From: Gibbula magus
Taxonomy: Eukaryota; Mollusca; Gastropoda; Trochida; Trochidae
Length of the DNA: 64,000 nt
Assembly (NCBI GenBank): GCA_936450465.1
Contig: OW388294.1
Coordinates: 71,396,075 to 71,460,074, forward strand
Direction: 5' to 3'
This document shows positions 21,805 to 34,530 of this stretch, piece by piece (position 1 is the first letter of the stretch; the number at the start of each line of letters is the position of its first letter). The notes under the pieces are model-generated. The model was not told where the DNA came from. It saw nothing but the letters and a program-made list of their open reading frames with translations, and searched no databases. The translations under genes and the position numbers were made by a program.

Positions 21805-24800
21805 TCAAACAGCGCTCTCGTCCGTCCCGCTAGGTTGACTGGTCACCGGTTGCCTCCCCTGGTTGAATGCAGGATTCAGAGTTCCTGTTCTGGGATCACT
21901 GATGTGAACTAGAAACCTCCGCAGATCCTTCTGTGAAAGAGGGTCTCTGTCCAACTGCGATTTTACTCCATCTTGTAGAAAATAAAAACCATTATCTTCT
22001 TCAAACTCATCGTCATCAATGTCGTAATGTCTCACGGCGGTTGTCTCTTCCTGGTCCAAGGTTACTTCCGATGATTCTGTCATGGCCTCCAGGTTGCCAT
22101 CTTTATTTACTGCTTTCAGCTCGATCTCCACAAATCTTGCACGCTCTGGTCGCCTACCGACTTTCCTCTTCTTCTTGGAAGGGTATCTGAATACTGTTCT
22201 CATAGGTTCAAATCCTCCCGGGTGCTTCTTACTGAGAACTTCCATGGACTGGTTGTACTCCGACATAGATACAGCCGGGTTCTGGGATATCATCACTTTC
22301 TTCCTGTTAATAACATTCCCAGCCTGTCCTTCTCTGTACATGCCAAATCGTGGATCTCCTTCATTGTCACTGTTCTTCGACTTCGCTGTTCCTTTCCCAT
22401 CTTTCTTGTGAGGCTTTCCTGTTGATGACTTTCCTGCCTTTGATTTAGTCTCAGTCGTGTCTGCCTCATTTGATACGTTCTGAGAAGGATGTTTAGCAGA
22501 TCCTGGAGACTCTTCTAGAGAATGAGTGATACCGTCTGAACTTCCTGGGATGGACATTGCTCTACCTGATGGAAGCATAGATTCTGTCAATGACGTCTCT
22601 GCTTCCTGGTTTTCATCTGATGAAAGCGAGGCGGTTTCTGTCTCCCCTGGGAATGGGGATACTTTGTTCCTCATTCCGAAAGACATTGATGATTTGGATC
22701 TGTACTCGCACCTGCAGAAGTACGGGATGACTTTCTGGGAGTCTTTCACTGGGACTCTTCTCCGGCACTCGATACAGTAGTACAGCTTGAAAACTTTCAC
22801 CCACTGCATCACTGAAATGTTGAGAAACGTGTGTCATTTATCAATGATTGACAACGAGCTCAATCTGATTAAAATCGACCCTATTCCGTAGAACAAAGGT
22901 GCACAATATTGCATCTACTGCCATAGTATAAGTGGTCCGTTAATGACTAAATCTAGGTTTAGCCTACACTAAGCTTGTCAGAGAACATTCGTCCTTACAG
23001 AACGTCTTCAGGCCCCAATCGAGACTAATCTGTTGAACCAATTTGTATCCCGTTTTATTAAATGATTGCCATTTTCAATACATTTGGAGTCATTCGTTAA
23101 CCTAACGATACAGAAAGGATGATTATCATGAGTGTCAGGCCCCTAATTTCTATTTTAACTTTTTTTCCCTCCGAACATCTACATAAAAGTTTATACTGTA
23201 TATTAACATTGCTAGTTTTAAGCATAGAATACAAAACATTATTGATAATAGTTTGGTTTTCACCTCTTGCATTGTGGCATTTCTTGATCGTGTGATTTTG
23301 CGTCATCTGCTATGTGCTTAATTCTATAGTTTCTTTAGGCGCATATAGCCATATCAATATTAAACACATTAATTCTAGTGAGATCATTTGATGACTTAAA
23401 TATTGAAGCAACTAATTATTAGCTGTTTTCCAAATTGTACAATATATACTCGTATGTATGGTGACATGCTTACACAGATACACGGCGTGTTGTTGGATGT
23501 CAGCCGCTGTTCCCTTTGCACCGAGGAGGACGACATCAACTATATCGTTAACAAGCTCGTCTGTGTAGTTGATTTTTCGATGAAGCTGAAAATTTATGCA
23601 AAAGGCACATGAAATAAACGCAGTTGATCTCATTGAACAAGATGTTTATAGCGTATGTAATTACAGAAAGTCAAATTTAAATGTATTGTGTGATATTGAA
23701 TATCCGAATGAGACATTTCCACACACTGCCCACAGAAACTTCCCCCGCTAGTCATAACTCATGTAGGCCTACATCTCCATCACAGTTTACGCTTGTTGCT
23801 TTTCGTTTCATTTTGTGTTAGCGTAACAGCGCTCTGACCTTCAAAGCGCTGAAACTTGTCATCGGTGGAGTCTGGTGCGAATCATCACTTGCGCGGGATG
23901 TAATGACCACAATAGCATTTCCGCTTCATAAAATGTTAATGCTCATAATGACTTGGTCGTGAAATTTGAAGGAAAACATATGCCTTTTGGCTGCAAAAAT
24001 AGAAATTATGCCTGAAACAATAGTTTACAATGGAAAATATTCAATGATGTCTTACCCTGTATACTGATGACCCAACAAGTCCACAAGGCAGACAGGGGAG
24101 ACAACCCAGTATGTTACTCCAGTCAAACACGTGATTGAACATGGCACCGTTTGTTAGACAGAATCTTCCTCCCACGCTAAGAAATTCCCTCCGAAGAACT
24201 AGCTTCCCCCATTTAGTCATGGCAGGTCCAATGTCAACCTGAAATAAAGAGGTGCAGATTTAAGCATTAAAGGCGCTGTAGCACGTTTTATCGCTCAAAT
24301 AAGTTGATGAAATGTATTTGAAAAATAATTTCACCAATAGTAAAACATCCTTTTCTCCTCGGAAAATAAAGTTTAAAATGACTGTACATGTTTTGGTTAA
24401 GCCATGGGAATCGTTTTTGTAATACAAAATAATAAATTGTGTTCACAATTAAATGGCCGCCATGCAATTTTTGCTTTATACGCAACATAGATTTTACCAT
24501 TACAGATAATTGGTTTGTGTAATAAGATGTTTTACCCTCTAAAGTTAATTTAAATGACATAAACTATCATTATAAATGGGAAATTTGAAAAAATAAATTT
24601 TGCAAAAAACGTGCTACAGCGCCTTTAACAAGTATGTCAGAAACCTTTTTCTGGAACACTTAATCTAGTTGATCTTCAACTTAGAAGTTAAGGTAAGTGT
24701 TAACACAGGGTTAGCTATTAAATACATATTAAGAATACATTGTAACGACGTTTAAAGAATGACTGGTACTACCTCTAAACTGCTCGGCATTCCGTTATCC

Positions 24801-26972
24801 AAATTTTTTTATATTCAATATTCATGAAAATTTCCCTAATAGGGAACATAGCTTTCCTTATTATTATTATTTGTTTAAGAATTGAAATCCCTCCTCACTT
24901 CCAAGAATGTAAGCTTAATTAAATATATAAAACAGCGCCCCTCGTTTGAGAAATGAATTCCAAAAGAATTCGTTGGTGAATAAACAATAACGTGCCTCTA
25001 CAGAAAACTTTTTATTTGACTTGAAGCTTTCCTTGACCCGTCCCAGCTTGCTGATCAGGTCTCTGATACACTGTGAGTCGGGCGAGATGAACACAACCAC
25101 GGGGACTGCAATGTGGAGGTAGGCATGAGGATAATTTTTGACGCAAAATTGACTTCATGTCGCCTCTATCCATTTCTCTTTGAACTTCAATATTATAGTA
25201 TCTCTTTATTTCCCTCTTTCGCTTTTAAATGATTCGAATCGATTCTGGACATTTGGACTCATCGAACTGTCAATTGTTCAACGTTATATCTTTACCATAC
25301 TTGGTGCTAGACTTCAACCGTAGCAAACATTATTAGATTTAATCGGCATCCCTCGAAATACATATTAAATAGGTATAAATCATCATGAAATATAAACTCC
25401 CAGTGTTTGATGCATAATCAGTTCAAGAATGAATTAATTATGCCAGCCACTACCATCGTGATATATTCTCATATAACGATCACACATTTGATTGCAAATC
25501 ACACATCCTGTAAACTGACAAAATGTCACCCAAAGAGTATCACCTTCAATGTTGTCCTCCAGGATGTTCCTAGCAGTGAGTGTGGTGGACAGCAGGGACG
25601 GGAAGCTGGACAGTCTCACACTCATCTCTTCCAGTGCATCTACAGTAGAGACTGGCACCACCCTGCAGCGAGTCATTTATTAGTTGTAGATACGAACGTG
25701 TGATTTCAAACCATTCCAGTAACTAAATTTATAATCAAAATCCAGTCTGATTAAAATCGACCTTGTTCCGAGGAATAAAATTTGCAAAATAATGCATTTA
25801 CCTGGATACAAACAGGTTCTGTGGGGAAACCTCTGAACGATATGAGTTCGTATTCCGGTAGATGCACTATTTTTCAATTTGTATTCCTCGGTAAACAGTC
25901 GAGTTTAATCAGACTGAATCAAAACCTGGTCTGAAATCATGACAGTCCACCTTCTATAGTGTGTATAGACCTAAACGGGAACATCCCAAACCCTCGCCAC
26001 TGGTATAACATTACATGCTCGTTGGAAAGATTATGAATGTTAATTAATTTCATCCTTCTCTCTCAGTGTATGTTAATCTGTTATTAATTCGTGGAGCGGG
26101 TTAAATACACTGGGGGAGCAGTATGAATCAATTTAACCTTTTCTGTGTATTAAATTATGAAGATGTTCTCTTTTGGTATTCCTACACTCCACCCGATGAT
26201 GGAATAATCATACTAGGAAACGGTGTGTATCTGAACACTAAAGATGTTGTTGAATAGACACACTGTTATGGATATACGATGTCTTTCGTTCTTTGGAGGC
26301 GACGTTTCGACATAGATTCTAATGTCGTTGTCAAGCATAGCATGTATGTAGAAACGTCGCCTCCAAAGAGTAAAGAAGTTGTATATCCATAAAATTGTCT
26401 CTATTCTTCATCACCTCAACTTCTAGAATGCCATTCAAAGGAAGATGGCACTATAAAGACAAACAATTGATTTAATTCAAAATAAAATTTACTTTGTAAT
26501 ATCTGCATAATTTACCTGTTAACTAGTATATACATCGACATATACAAAGTATTATGTATCTCTAACTTACTGTCTTAAAGGGACAGTACACAGCCCGCCA
26601 GCACTCACCATGTCTGTATATACACCGGGATACACACATTATGTAAAATATCTTTCTAACTGGTCACTGTAGGAAGCCCACGATAACTCACCATGTCTGT
26701 GTGAGGTCATCAAGATTTCCAAAACGGGAGGGGTAAAGGTTTCGGGCACTCATGAATATATTCACGTCATCGTCGTACGTGATTACACCGTGGTCCGTAC
26801 TAAAGGTGGGATGCATGATTTCCGGGAACACCTGGAATACTTTCCAGGGGACGACAACTATCTCAGCGGATGGAATGTCCTGGAAAGTATCGTTGATACA
26901 CGGGTTGAACTTGTCTGGAATAGTTCTCTCCCCTTGCAGCGTAACGTCAGAGATTGAGCGTGGCGACGACAT
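21805..26972 (-). CDS. Unrecognised six-exon gene, 589-residue protein with KKKRKV basic motif
   Basis: Coding exons, read on the minus strand, are 26972-26692, 25662-25544, 25105-25038, 24238-24056, 23585-23474 and 22811-21805. Phases join throughout. Five donors look acceptable; that of exon 3 (CGG/GTCAAG) is weak. The start is ATG in aaaaATGTCG. Residues 1-255 look globular (TYDDDVNIFMSARNLYPSRF, VPVVVFISPDSQCIRDL, NILGCLPCLPCGLVGSSVYR). A CxxC-x16-CxC cluster (residues 267-289) might bind metal. The rest is low-complexity, rich in Ser, Glu and Lys, with a basic PSKKKRKVGRR at about 465-475 that looks like a nuclear localisation signal, followed by an acidic DIDDDEFEED. No signal peptide or clear transmembrane helix is seen. 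I do not recognise the family and infer no function. Introns hold a TTAA-flanked MITE and a Mutator-type MITE. Confidence 0.75.
22861..22925. mobile_element. Fragment of the CAGTCTGATTAAAA MITE
   Basis: The sequence caatctgattaaaatcgacc then ctattccgtagaac, with a gcacaatattgcatctac block, matches the left end of the elements at 25743 and 47203. The right end is missing. Confidence 0.7.
24271..24624. mobile_element. piggyBac-like MITE flanked by TTAA
   Basis: The termini aggcgctgtagcacgtttt and aaaacgtgctacagcgcct are perfect 19-bp inverted repeats. They are bounded by TTAA at 24267-24270 and TTAA at 24625-24628. Precise TTAA duplication is the hallmark of the piggyBac superfamily. The 354-bp interior lacks a transposase. 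The element lies in an intron of the minus-strand gene. Confidence 0.8.
25743..25916. mobile_element. Mutator-type MITE, short copy, 10-bp target duplication
   Basis: The TIRs begin cagtctgattaaaatcgacc and end gtttaatcagactg. The flanks aatcaaaatc (25733-25742) and aatcaaaacc (25917-25926) form a 10-bp duplication with one mismatch. The interior shares ttccgaggaataaaat..gcaaaat..tgcat with the larger copy at 47203-47650. It sits in the first intron of the minus-strand gene. Confidence 0.8.
26257..26400. mobile_element. Foldback MITE (gaggcgacgtttc family)
   Basis: The left arm gacacactgttatggatata ... ctttggaggcgacgtttc and the right arm gaaacgtcgcctccaaag ... tatatccataaaattgtc are inverted. 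The central part is a ~45-nt loop. There is no ORF. It lies in the first intron of the minus-strand gene. Confidence 0.8.
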
Positions 26973-26999
26973 TTTTGAGTGGCGGGAACTGAAGTGAAT

Positions 27000-29970
27000 T
27001 ATTTTGAATATATGAATAAAAAAAAATTATGAGACATGGCAACAGACAATAGAATTTAATCCTCCTTGAACATCCTGGATGTTTTTATATCACATGTATT
27101 TCAAACGAGGTTGACCTTTCTGTTTACAATGCACACAATGCGTAATCGCCAATGAATAGGCGACCCACTCATATTTTTTTGGATTTGATTCTTTGTCCCG
27201 TACTTATACATGAAAATACGGTTCACCCAGATTCAGACAAATCACAAACCAGATGAATGATACAATTACGTCCTGAAACTGGTGTGACTAAATCAGTTAA
27301 GTGGTGTATTTTTTTTATAATTTCACTGCTATGGTCCACTGACAGATTCATTAAACTATAGGTCTACTGGTCAGTGCAACACGTCCTGACACTAACGGGT
27401 TGAAGATGCTGCTCCTTGCGTTTCTATTGCGTTTCACCTGTACACTAGTTGGCTTAAGAACGCCACCTCTGAAGCCACCTCAAAGTATGAACGATATTCA
27501 GTAGTCTCGTACGAACGCTAAATAGATCCATTTAAAGCAATAACAAAAAGTGTATATCATTGACAGAAAGTTTGGACGAACAAAGAACAATCGAGTAAAA
27601 ATATGATTTAATGATATAATGAGAATCTAGGATTTGACGTAGACAAATGGCATTTGACGTCACATTGTTAATATGGTGACATGCTGTTCCAAGCCACCGC
27701 TCAACATATCGACCTTGTTGTGGCGTTATTAAAAGGATAACATCATACAATAAATAGAATATTCGTCAAGTGAGAAAGGAATTGTATTCTTTAGGAGAGG
27801 CGCAGCAGTGGACAATGAAGTGAAATTATGATTATAGACCTCTACTTATTTAATTTATATACACGTTTTTTCACTCATGTCAATTTACTTTGGAAACAGT
27901 ATAAACAAGATACTTGAACGAACGATATGTGAGGGGTTTTTTTTGTTATAAATGATCCTTTCTATAAGTGTCATGCGCCAATAAATATCTCACTGTGTGA
28001 TATACAGATGAATGAAATTAGCTTGTTCTGATTGGCTGGTCGCTATTGCAATAACTTCCTTGGTTGTGAGTGTCGTTATGGCAACATGTCAACAAAGACT
28101 ACGTTTTTTTTCTTATTGTTGCCCGCTTAGTGTTTGTCAGGCTTTCTTAACGTGTCTTACACCTGTAATAATGAATGTAAACAAGAATGGCCCTAAGCAG
28201 ATGCCCATTAACTTTATATCGTCCATTAGAGTTTTTAAATCAATCTTTATTGCCTTCTATTCCGACGTTCTAAGATATATTTTACGAATAGTAACGTCCG
28301 TGGTTGGGGGAAGGGGGGGGGGGGGGGGGGGGGGGGGGGGGTGGGCGTGGTTATGAACCATGTGATATGAACAAATATTTTTGGTAAATAACATATTTAA
28401 ATGTTCCATTTAGATTGAGTTTGAAAGCTTATTAACAAAACAAGTATACATTTTATCTACAATATGGATATCTCAGGCTTGGTAATTATATTATAACGTC
28501 ATGGTGATGTATTCTATAAATGTTATAAATAAGTGAAACAAATAAATAACTACATACGTATAGGTTCTGAAGACTGCACTTCATCCAGTCCTATAATCGC
28601 TTGTAAATTATATTCTATTCTATAAGTAAAAGGAAAGTACATTGGGTAAGATACATTGTATGTCATTAAAGCAAAAATTTAAATAACAGGTAAAACAAAT
28701 AATATAGGCAGTTACCGGTCCTACATTGTCATAACAAAGAAGAAGTTAGAACTACCTACCACCACGTTTGAACTCCGAATGACTCAAATCGATCAGCCAA
28801 GTAAACAGGATGTAAACTATTTCGCTACACATTGAGTCTCGTCTGGGGAGAAAGCGTGTATAGATGTGTGTATAACAACATAAACATACGTTAAAATGGA
28901 CCTTTGTGATGTGTAGATGTTGGTATATTTATACTTTATCATGAACCATTAACAGCAGTCTGTATTTATTCATGTGTAACGTATTCATTTTCTCCACTGC
29001 TCTCGTTCATTCTCAATAATAGTATTATACTCTTTACGCTTGACTTGATTGTATATCATGGTCTATTAGTCTATTGTACGGTGCATCTGTTCCACGTGTT
29101 TCTTATTATTACAACACGTTTGAAAACAACTCCTCGAATCGTCAATGAATTTGTAATGTTTGCAGATGACTGCTTCAATGTACAACCTTTTTAGTATGAA
29201 ACTTTGCAGTTTTATAAAATGTATATTTCACTTTCAAAAGAAATGGGGTGTTGGGGGTGCTTTATGATGAAAATGATCTCTGTAATTTTTCTTTGCTTGT
29301 AAGTATAATTGACGAATTAATTATTCACATTAGTTATCCATATTATATAATTTTACTGGATATTTAATACATGGTCAAAGACAAAAATCGATATCAATAT
29401 CAATATGTTGTTATTTTATATCTTCAAATCTCATTACAGGTGGTAATGATCCTATATAAGATAAGCATGACATTCACTTACTAAATCATTTTATCGTATT
29501 CATTTAAGGAGGTTCTTTACCATTGTTTCTGAGCATCCTCAGTTGTCATATTCAGATAGGCCTTGTAGCCACATAGCCCAGTAGCCTTACTGTACACTTT
29601 CAGTAACAGTGTTCATCATACACATTAGAAACTTAAATAATTGTCTAGAAATATGATAATAAAATCATTGTATTATAATGGTGAAATATAGCATTTGTTT
29701 TATGATAAGAGATATATTGTGTTATTTGGCTCTATAATCTAATTTTAGGGGAAACGGTCGTGCATATTGAGTAAGAGTTATCTCCCTTGCATCTGAAAAT
29801 TTACAAATTGTAAAGGGTTTTTCAAAATTAGTATTCCAGTTAGCCTGGATACATATGTTTTGGGTTTTAATTTTGTTGTTGAGTTTTATTTCTATCAAAC
29901 AGTGATTTTTTTGCAGCAAATCTTGAGATTAATTGACAGAAATATTAATGTTTAACAGAAAACAATAAAC
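27000..29970. other. Intergenic: no gene seen
   Basis: This is sequence 5' of the minus-strand gene. It holds a long poly-G run (28313-28341) and otherwise AT-rich unique-looking DNA. TTCCCGCC just upstream of the minus-strand ATG (about 26982-26989) resembles an E2F-type site but is weak evidence alone. Confidence 0.45.
28313..28341 (+). repeat. 29-nt uninterrupted poly-G run
   Basis: A run of 29 G residues follows ggttgggggaa and is followed by tgggcgtgg. Such a tract can form stacked G-quadruplexes. It is also a typical place for assembly length error. Confidence 0.9.
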
Positions 29971-32400
29971 GATTTTTTTAGAGCCATGGGCTCTGTAGTT
30001 CACAAGGGATTATATTGTTTGATGTTGACGACTGAAATAGATTGTTCTCAATATAAAGTATCACAATTCCTGCAAAGATATGACTAAACATATTCCCCAA
30101 ATCATAAAACAAATTGTTATAAAATTTGGAGAGAAACAATACAAATCCATTCTCAAGTGAGTAAACTGTAGTAATTAATCCTACTTAAGGCAGACCAATT
30201 TTTAAATTTTTTTTTTTGGATTTGTTTTTTTGGCAAAAGGTCTAAAGGCAGGAGAGAAAAAAAGAAAAAAAAGAGGATTTGGTCTAGTGTTCTTGAACTT
30301 GTGCCTGAGAATTTAATTTAATTTAACTTTGTGGCGAATAAGAAAAATAGAACCATGGGCTCTGTAGCTCATCAGAGTTTATTTTGTTTGATGATGAAGA
30401 CAGAAATATGTTGTCTCAATATAATGCACAATCCCTAACCCTGACAAATCTTAGTCTCGAAATTGAGAGAGAGCACTCAGCAAGGTCAACACACAGGAGA
30501 TTATGCAATATTCTGACCCCTTGGCTCTGGTTACAAGCCAGCTGTGTTTTTTGTGTTTTACTGCCAAATTATGTAATAGACTCTTGCTTGCACTAAACAC
30601 TGGCAGCACTGATCTAACTGTATAAGGCTTAAAGAGAACAGGCAATGTGATGAATCTCATGGTACATAGTACAATTTTGAATCACCTTGGCTAAACAATC
30701 TCGGTTCTAAGCCTTGTCATCCAAACATCTAAACATTCTGAACAAAATATTCCTTCCAGATTGTTCTGGATGAAAACAGGATTTTAGGTAATGGCCTACG
30801 GGGCTCTTATTTGGGGCCACTGGGTCACCAAATCTACAATTTAGAATCTCCATTGGCTAAAGACTATTTTCACAACATGACAACCTTCTAGGTCTTTTCG
30901 TTCTGGAGAAGATGAAAATAATCTTATCTTATCATTTCATCACCAGTCATATGCAGTTCACATATCTCATGTAAAATAAAAGAATTCTTAACTCCTCTTC
31001 AATTTAGTCCTTTATGCCTTGTCACAATTTTCAGTTCATAGGCTATTCAATAGTTCTCATTTCACATTGATTGCATCAATTTGACAAACATGTCTACAAT
31101 GTAGATTGTTATCTAAAGTAGACATATATTTCAAATCATTGTGATTGAAGTGTCATAAAATATCAGTTCAAAATTCATTTTCAAAGGTTGTTTTTAGGCT
31201 GTGGCCCATATTAGGGGTCACAGGGTCACCAAATTTACAAGTTTGAATCCCCATTGGCTAAAGAGTTTGCATACAATATTACAGCCTTCTAGATCTTTTT
31301 GTTCCGGAGAAAAAGATGAAAACAGGATTTTAGGTAATGGCCTGTGAGGTCCTTATTTGGGGCCACAGGGTCACCAAATCTACAATTTAGAATCTTCATT
31401 GGCTAAAGACTCATTACACAACATGACAACCTTCTAGGTCTTTTCGTTCTGGAGAAGAAGATGAAAATAATCCTATCTTATCATTTCATCACCAGTCATA
31501 TGCAGTTCACATATCTCATGTAAAATAAAAGAATTCTTAACTCCTCTTCAATTTAGTCCTTTATGCCTTGTTACAATGTTCAGTTCATAGGCTATTCAAT
31601 AGTTCTCATTTCACATTGATTACATCAATTTGACAAACATGTCCACAATGTAGATTGTTATCTAAAGTCGACATACATTTAAAATAAAGTGGCTGAAGTG
31701 TCATAAAATATCAGTTCAAAATTCATTTTCAAAGGGTTTTTTTAGGCTGTGGCCCATATTTGGGGTCACAGGGTCACCAAATTTACAAGTTAGAATCCCC
31801 ATTGGCTAAAGAGTTTGCATACAATATTACAGCCTTCTAGATCTTTTTGTTCCGGAGAAAAAGATGAAAACAGGATTTTAGGTAATGGCCTGTGAGGCCC
31901 TTATTTGGGGCCACAGGGTCATCAAATCTACAATTTAGAATCCCCATTGGCCAAGGAGTCTGTACATATAATTTCAGCTCTCTGGAGTAATTGGTTCTGG
32001 AGAAGAAGATGAAAATAGCTTTATAGCTTATGACCCCTGTGGCCCTTATTTGGGGTCACATGGTCACCAAATCTACAATTTAGAATCCCCATTGGCAAAG
32101 GAGTCTGTACATACAATTTCAGCTCTCTGGAGTCATTGGTTCTGGAGAAGAAGATGAAAATAGCTTTTAAGGTTATGACCCCTGGGGCCCTTATTTGAGG
32201 TCACAGGGTCACCAAATCTACAATTTAGAATCCCCATTGGCCAAGGAGTCTGTACATAAAATTTCAGCTCTCTAGAGTTATTGGTTCTGGAGAAGAAGTA
32301 GAAAAAGTGAAAAGTTTACGGACAGACGGACGGACGGACGGATGGATGGACGGACGCCATCCCATGCCATGAGGTCACATTATTTATATGTCTTTGCTTA
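29970..32400 (+). repeat. Composite repeat, copy A (ccatgggctctgtagctcat ... GGAC tract)
   Basis: The element starts near 30343 with agaaccatgggctctgtagc, and a partial start lies at 29985. It runs through blocks repeated within itself (31000-31500 resembles 31500-32000) into ~145-bp modules. These modules contain ggtcaccaaatctacaattt, then agaatccccattgg, and spaced gaatcccc at 31938, 32083 and 32228. It ends in a (GGAC/GGAT) tract at 32320-32355. No reading frame persists. Sister copies are at about 36443-37430 and 38530-39660. Confidence 0.8.
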
Positions 32401-32696
32401 CAGATTTTCAACAGGAATTTTGCCATCAGTAGGTGCTAAAATGTTTTAATAAATTGGGCTTTCATAGCTTCTTTCTCCAAAGTAGCTCTCATTAAAAGTA
32501 GACTGCTTAAAAATATATACCAATGATGTAAAAAGGTTAAAACATGAGTTTAAATTAAATTTAAATTTTAAGTCCGCTGAACATATATTATTAACAGCAA
32601 TAAAGATAATCTGTATATAAACTTATAAATTACTTTTTTTTGTGTTGTTGACATATGTTTACATAGCTTTTCTCAGATAAAAAAAAAATTGAGTTA

Positions 32697-33917
32697 AGGC
32701 CCGTTTACAAGCAGAAATATACATATGTAAGTATATATACACCTGGTGTATATTTGCATATGGGAGTAGAAATATAAATACTATGCGTTTACATGAGGAA
32801 ATAGAGAGGGTAAGTATTACATATCATATTTTGAAGCACTTGTCATACATGGAACAAAGCAAACTCTATCAGCAGTATAGCGAAGGGGACCTGCCCGCCC
32901 TCAATTCTGTGAGCCCGAAAAGCTAACGGCATGTCATGGAGTCCGCTGTCCTTCCGTCCATCCGTCTGTAAGCCTTACAAGTTTTCATCTTCTTTTCAAG
33001 AACCATTGGCTCTGAGAGCTCAAATCCTGTGTACACACTACTTTGCCAATTGGGGTAATAAAATGTAGATTTGGTGACTCTGTTGCCACTATTTCATCTT
33101 TCCAAAAGCCCTAGAAGGCTCGAATGTTGTGAACAGACCCTTTAACTACAGGGGTAGCATTGTAAAAACCCTTTTCATCTTTTTCTGTAGAACTAAATGT
33201 AATAGAAAGCTGAAATCTTGATATTCAGACTCCTTAGCCAACGAAGATTATTGAAAGCTGAAATCTTGTTTACAGACTCTTTGGTCAATGAGGATTATAA
33301 ATTATAGGTTTGGTGACTCTTTGGTCCAATGTAAGGGCTACATGTGCTACTCTCTTAAACAATGTATGCCTTCTTCTCAAAAACTAAATGCACTAGCCAC
33401 AGGAAAGGTGAAACTGATGATCCCTTGGTAATGGGAATTGTAGATTTTGGTATCTCTGCGGCGAACAAGACTTCACCCTGAAACCTTTCTTTCAAGAAAG
33501 TGGTTTTATATATTGCATAGTCGTTAAGCGTCTGACAATTACTGGAAAATTACAATGTCAACCTTATATATTCTTTATTATTTAAAATCTATTGAGATAC
33601 AGATCCAATGACTCTATTTTCTTTGGGAGTACATGAATAATTCTGTCACGTTTAAAAGAACGACAATGTGAAATAAGGAATATACTCACATGTGTATTTG
33701 CAGAGAATGGTTTACATGACATAAATACTCACGTGTGCAGACATACATATATGCAAATATACTTTTACATGACCTCCAGAGGTAATGTTAATAAACTCCT
33801 AATGTATATTTCACGTATGTAATTGCGTTTATATGCACAAAATACATACCAGGAGCAGATATACACACATGAGTATTAAAATATACGTATGTATACGGCT
33901 GCATGTAAACGGGGTAT
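32697..33917. mobile_element. TIR element (~1.2 kb) interrupted by an inverted composite repeat
   Basis: The outer ends aaggcccgtttacaagcag (32697) and gctgcatgtaaacggggtatt (33917) are inverted, followed inward by mirrored atacatatg/cgtatgtat AT-rich arms. The interior (32905-33480) carries a reverse-oriented, diverged copy of the ~145-bp module family (ttttcatcttcttttcaaga then accattggctctgagagc). This suggests a nested insertion or capture. Confidence 0.7.
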
Positions 33918-34054
33918 TAGATATCAAAATAGATGTCAAGTTAACAAAATTGTAACCTAAATTTTATGAGATTGGTTTTTTACCACTTTTAAAAAACTCA
34001 TAAATGCACATGATCTGTAATAAGCTGTTTAAAATAATTGACATAGTACTTAAT

Positions 34055-34530
34055 AAGGGTGCAAAAATACATCGAACTATCGATGCATCGCAATAGTTGG
34101 CTTGACAATAGTACTATATCGATAGTATATACAATATGCAATAGTAAGGTTATCTATCGATACTATCGAAACTATTAAATTTCCCTTAATTATGAATGAT
34201 TTAGACAAGCCTCACTGCATTTAATTCGGGATTTTCTATTTTAGAAGGTCAAAAGGGAAGAACTAGAGATAGGAAATAGCAAAATGACAAAAAAGTGTTT
34301 TAATTTATGATTTCTTTACTGATTTTGGTTCCATAGTCATTATATCAATTACACATTTCTACTAAAACCTATAAGAAATCTAGCTGATTAATGCGTATTT
34401 GTACCAACAACCCTATCGCAATAGTTATTGCAATAGTGAGTTACAATAGTCTATTGCTATCGCAATAGTAAGTGGCAATAGACTATCGCTATCGCAATAG
34501 TCTCTTTGGGGCAATAGTCACCCCTAGTAC
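34055..34530. mobile_element. Possible hAT-like MITE with (caatagt) tract
   Basis: The left end is agggtgcaaaaatacatcg and the right end is gcaatagtcacccctag, giving short GGGTG..CACCC inverted ends. The interior is rich in cgatagt / caatagt words, densest at 34410-34505 (ctatcgcaatag). There is no ORF. The superfamily is a guess from the termini. Confidence 0.5.

Noticed and set aside
24288..24560. 90-residue minus-strand frame as an extra exon of the unrecognised gene
   Set aside because: It lies entirely inside the TTAA-flanked MITE, and the neighbouring exons already join in phase without it.
28012..28356. 114-residue open frame ending in poly-glycine
   Set aside because: The glycine tail is only the poly-G run. 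The rest has no family resemblance and no splice context.
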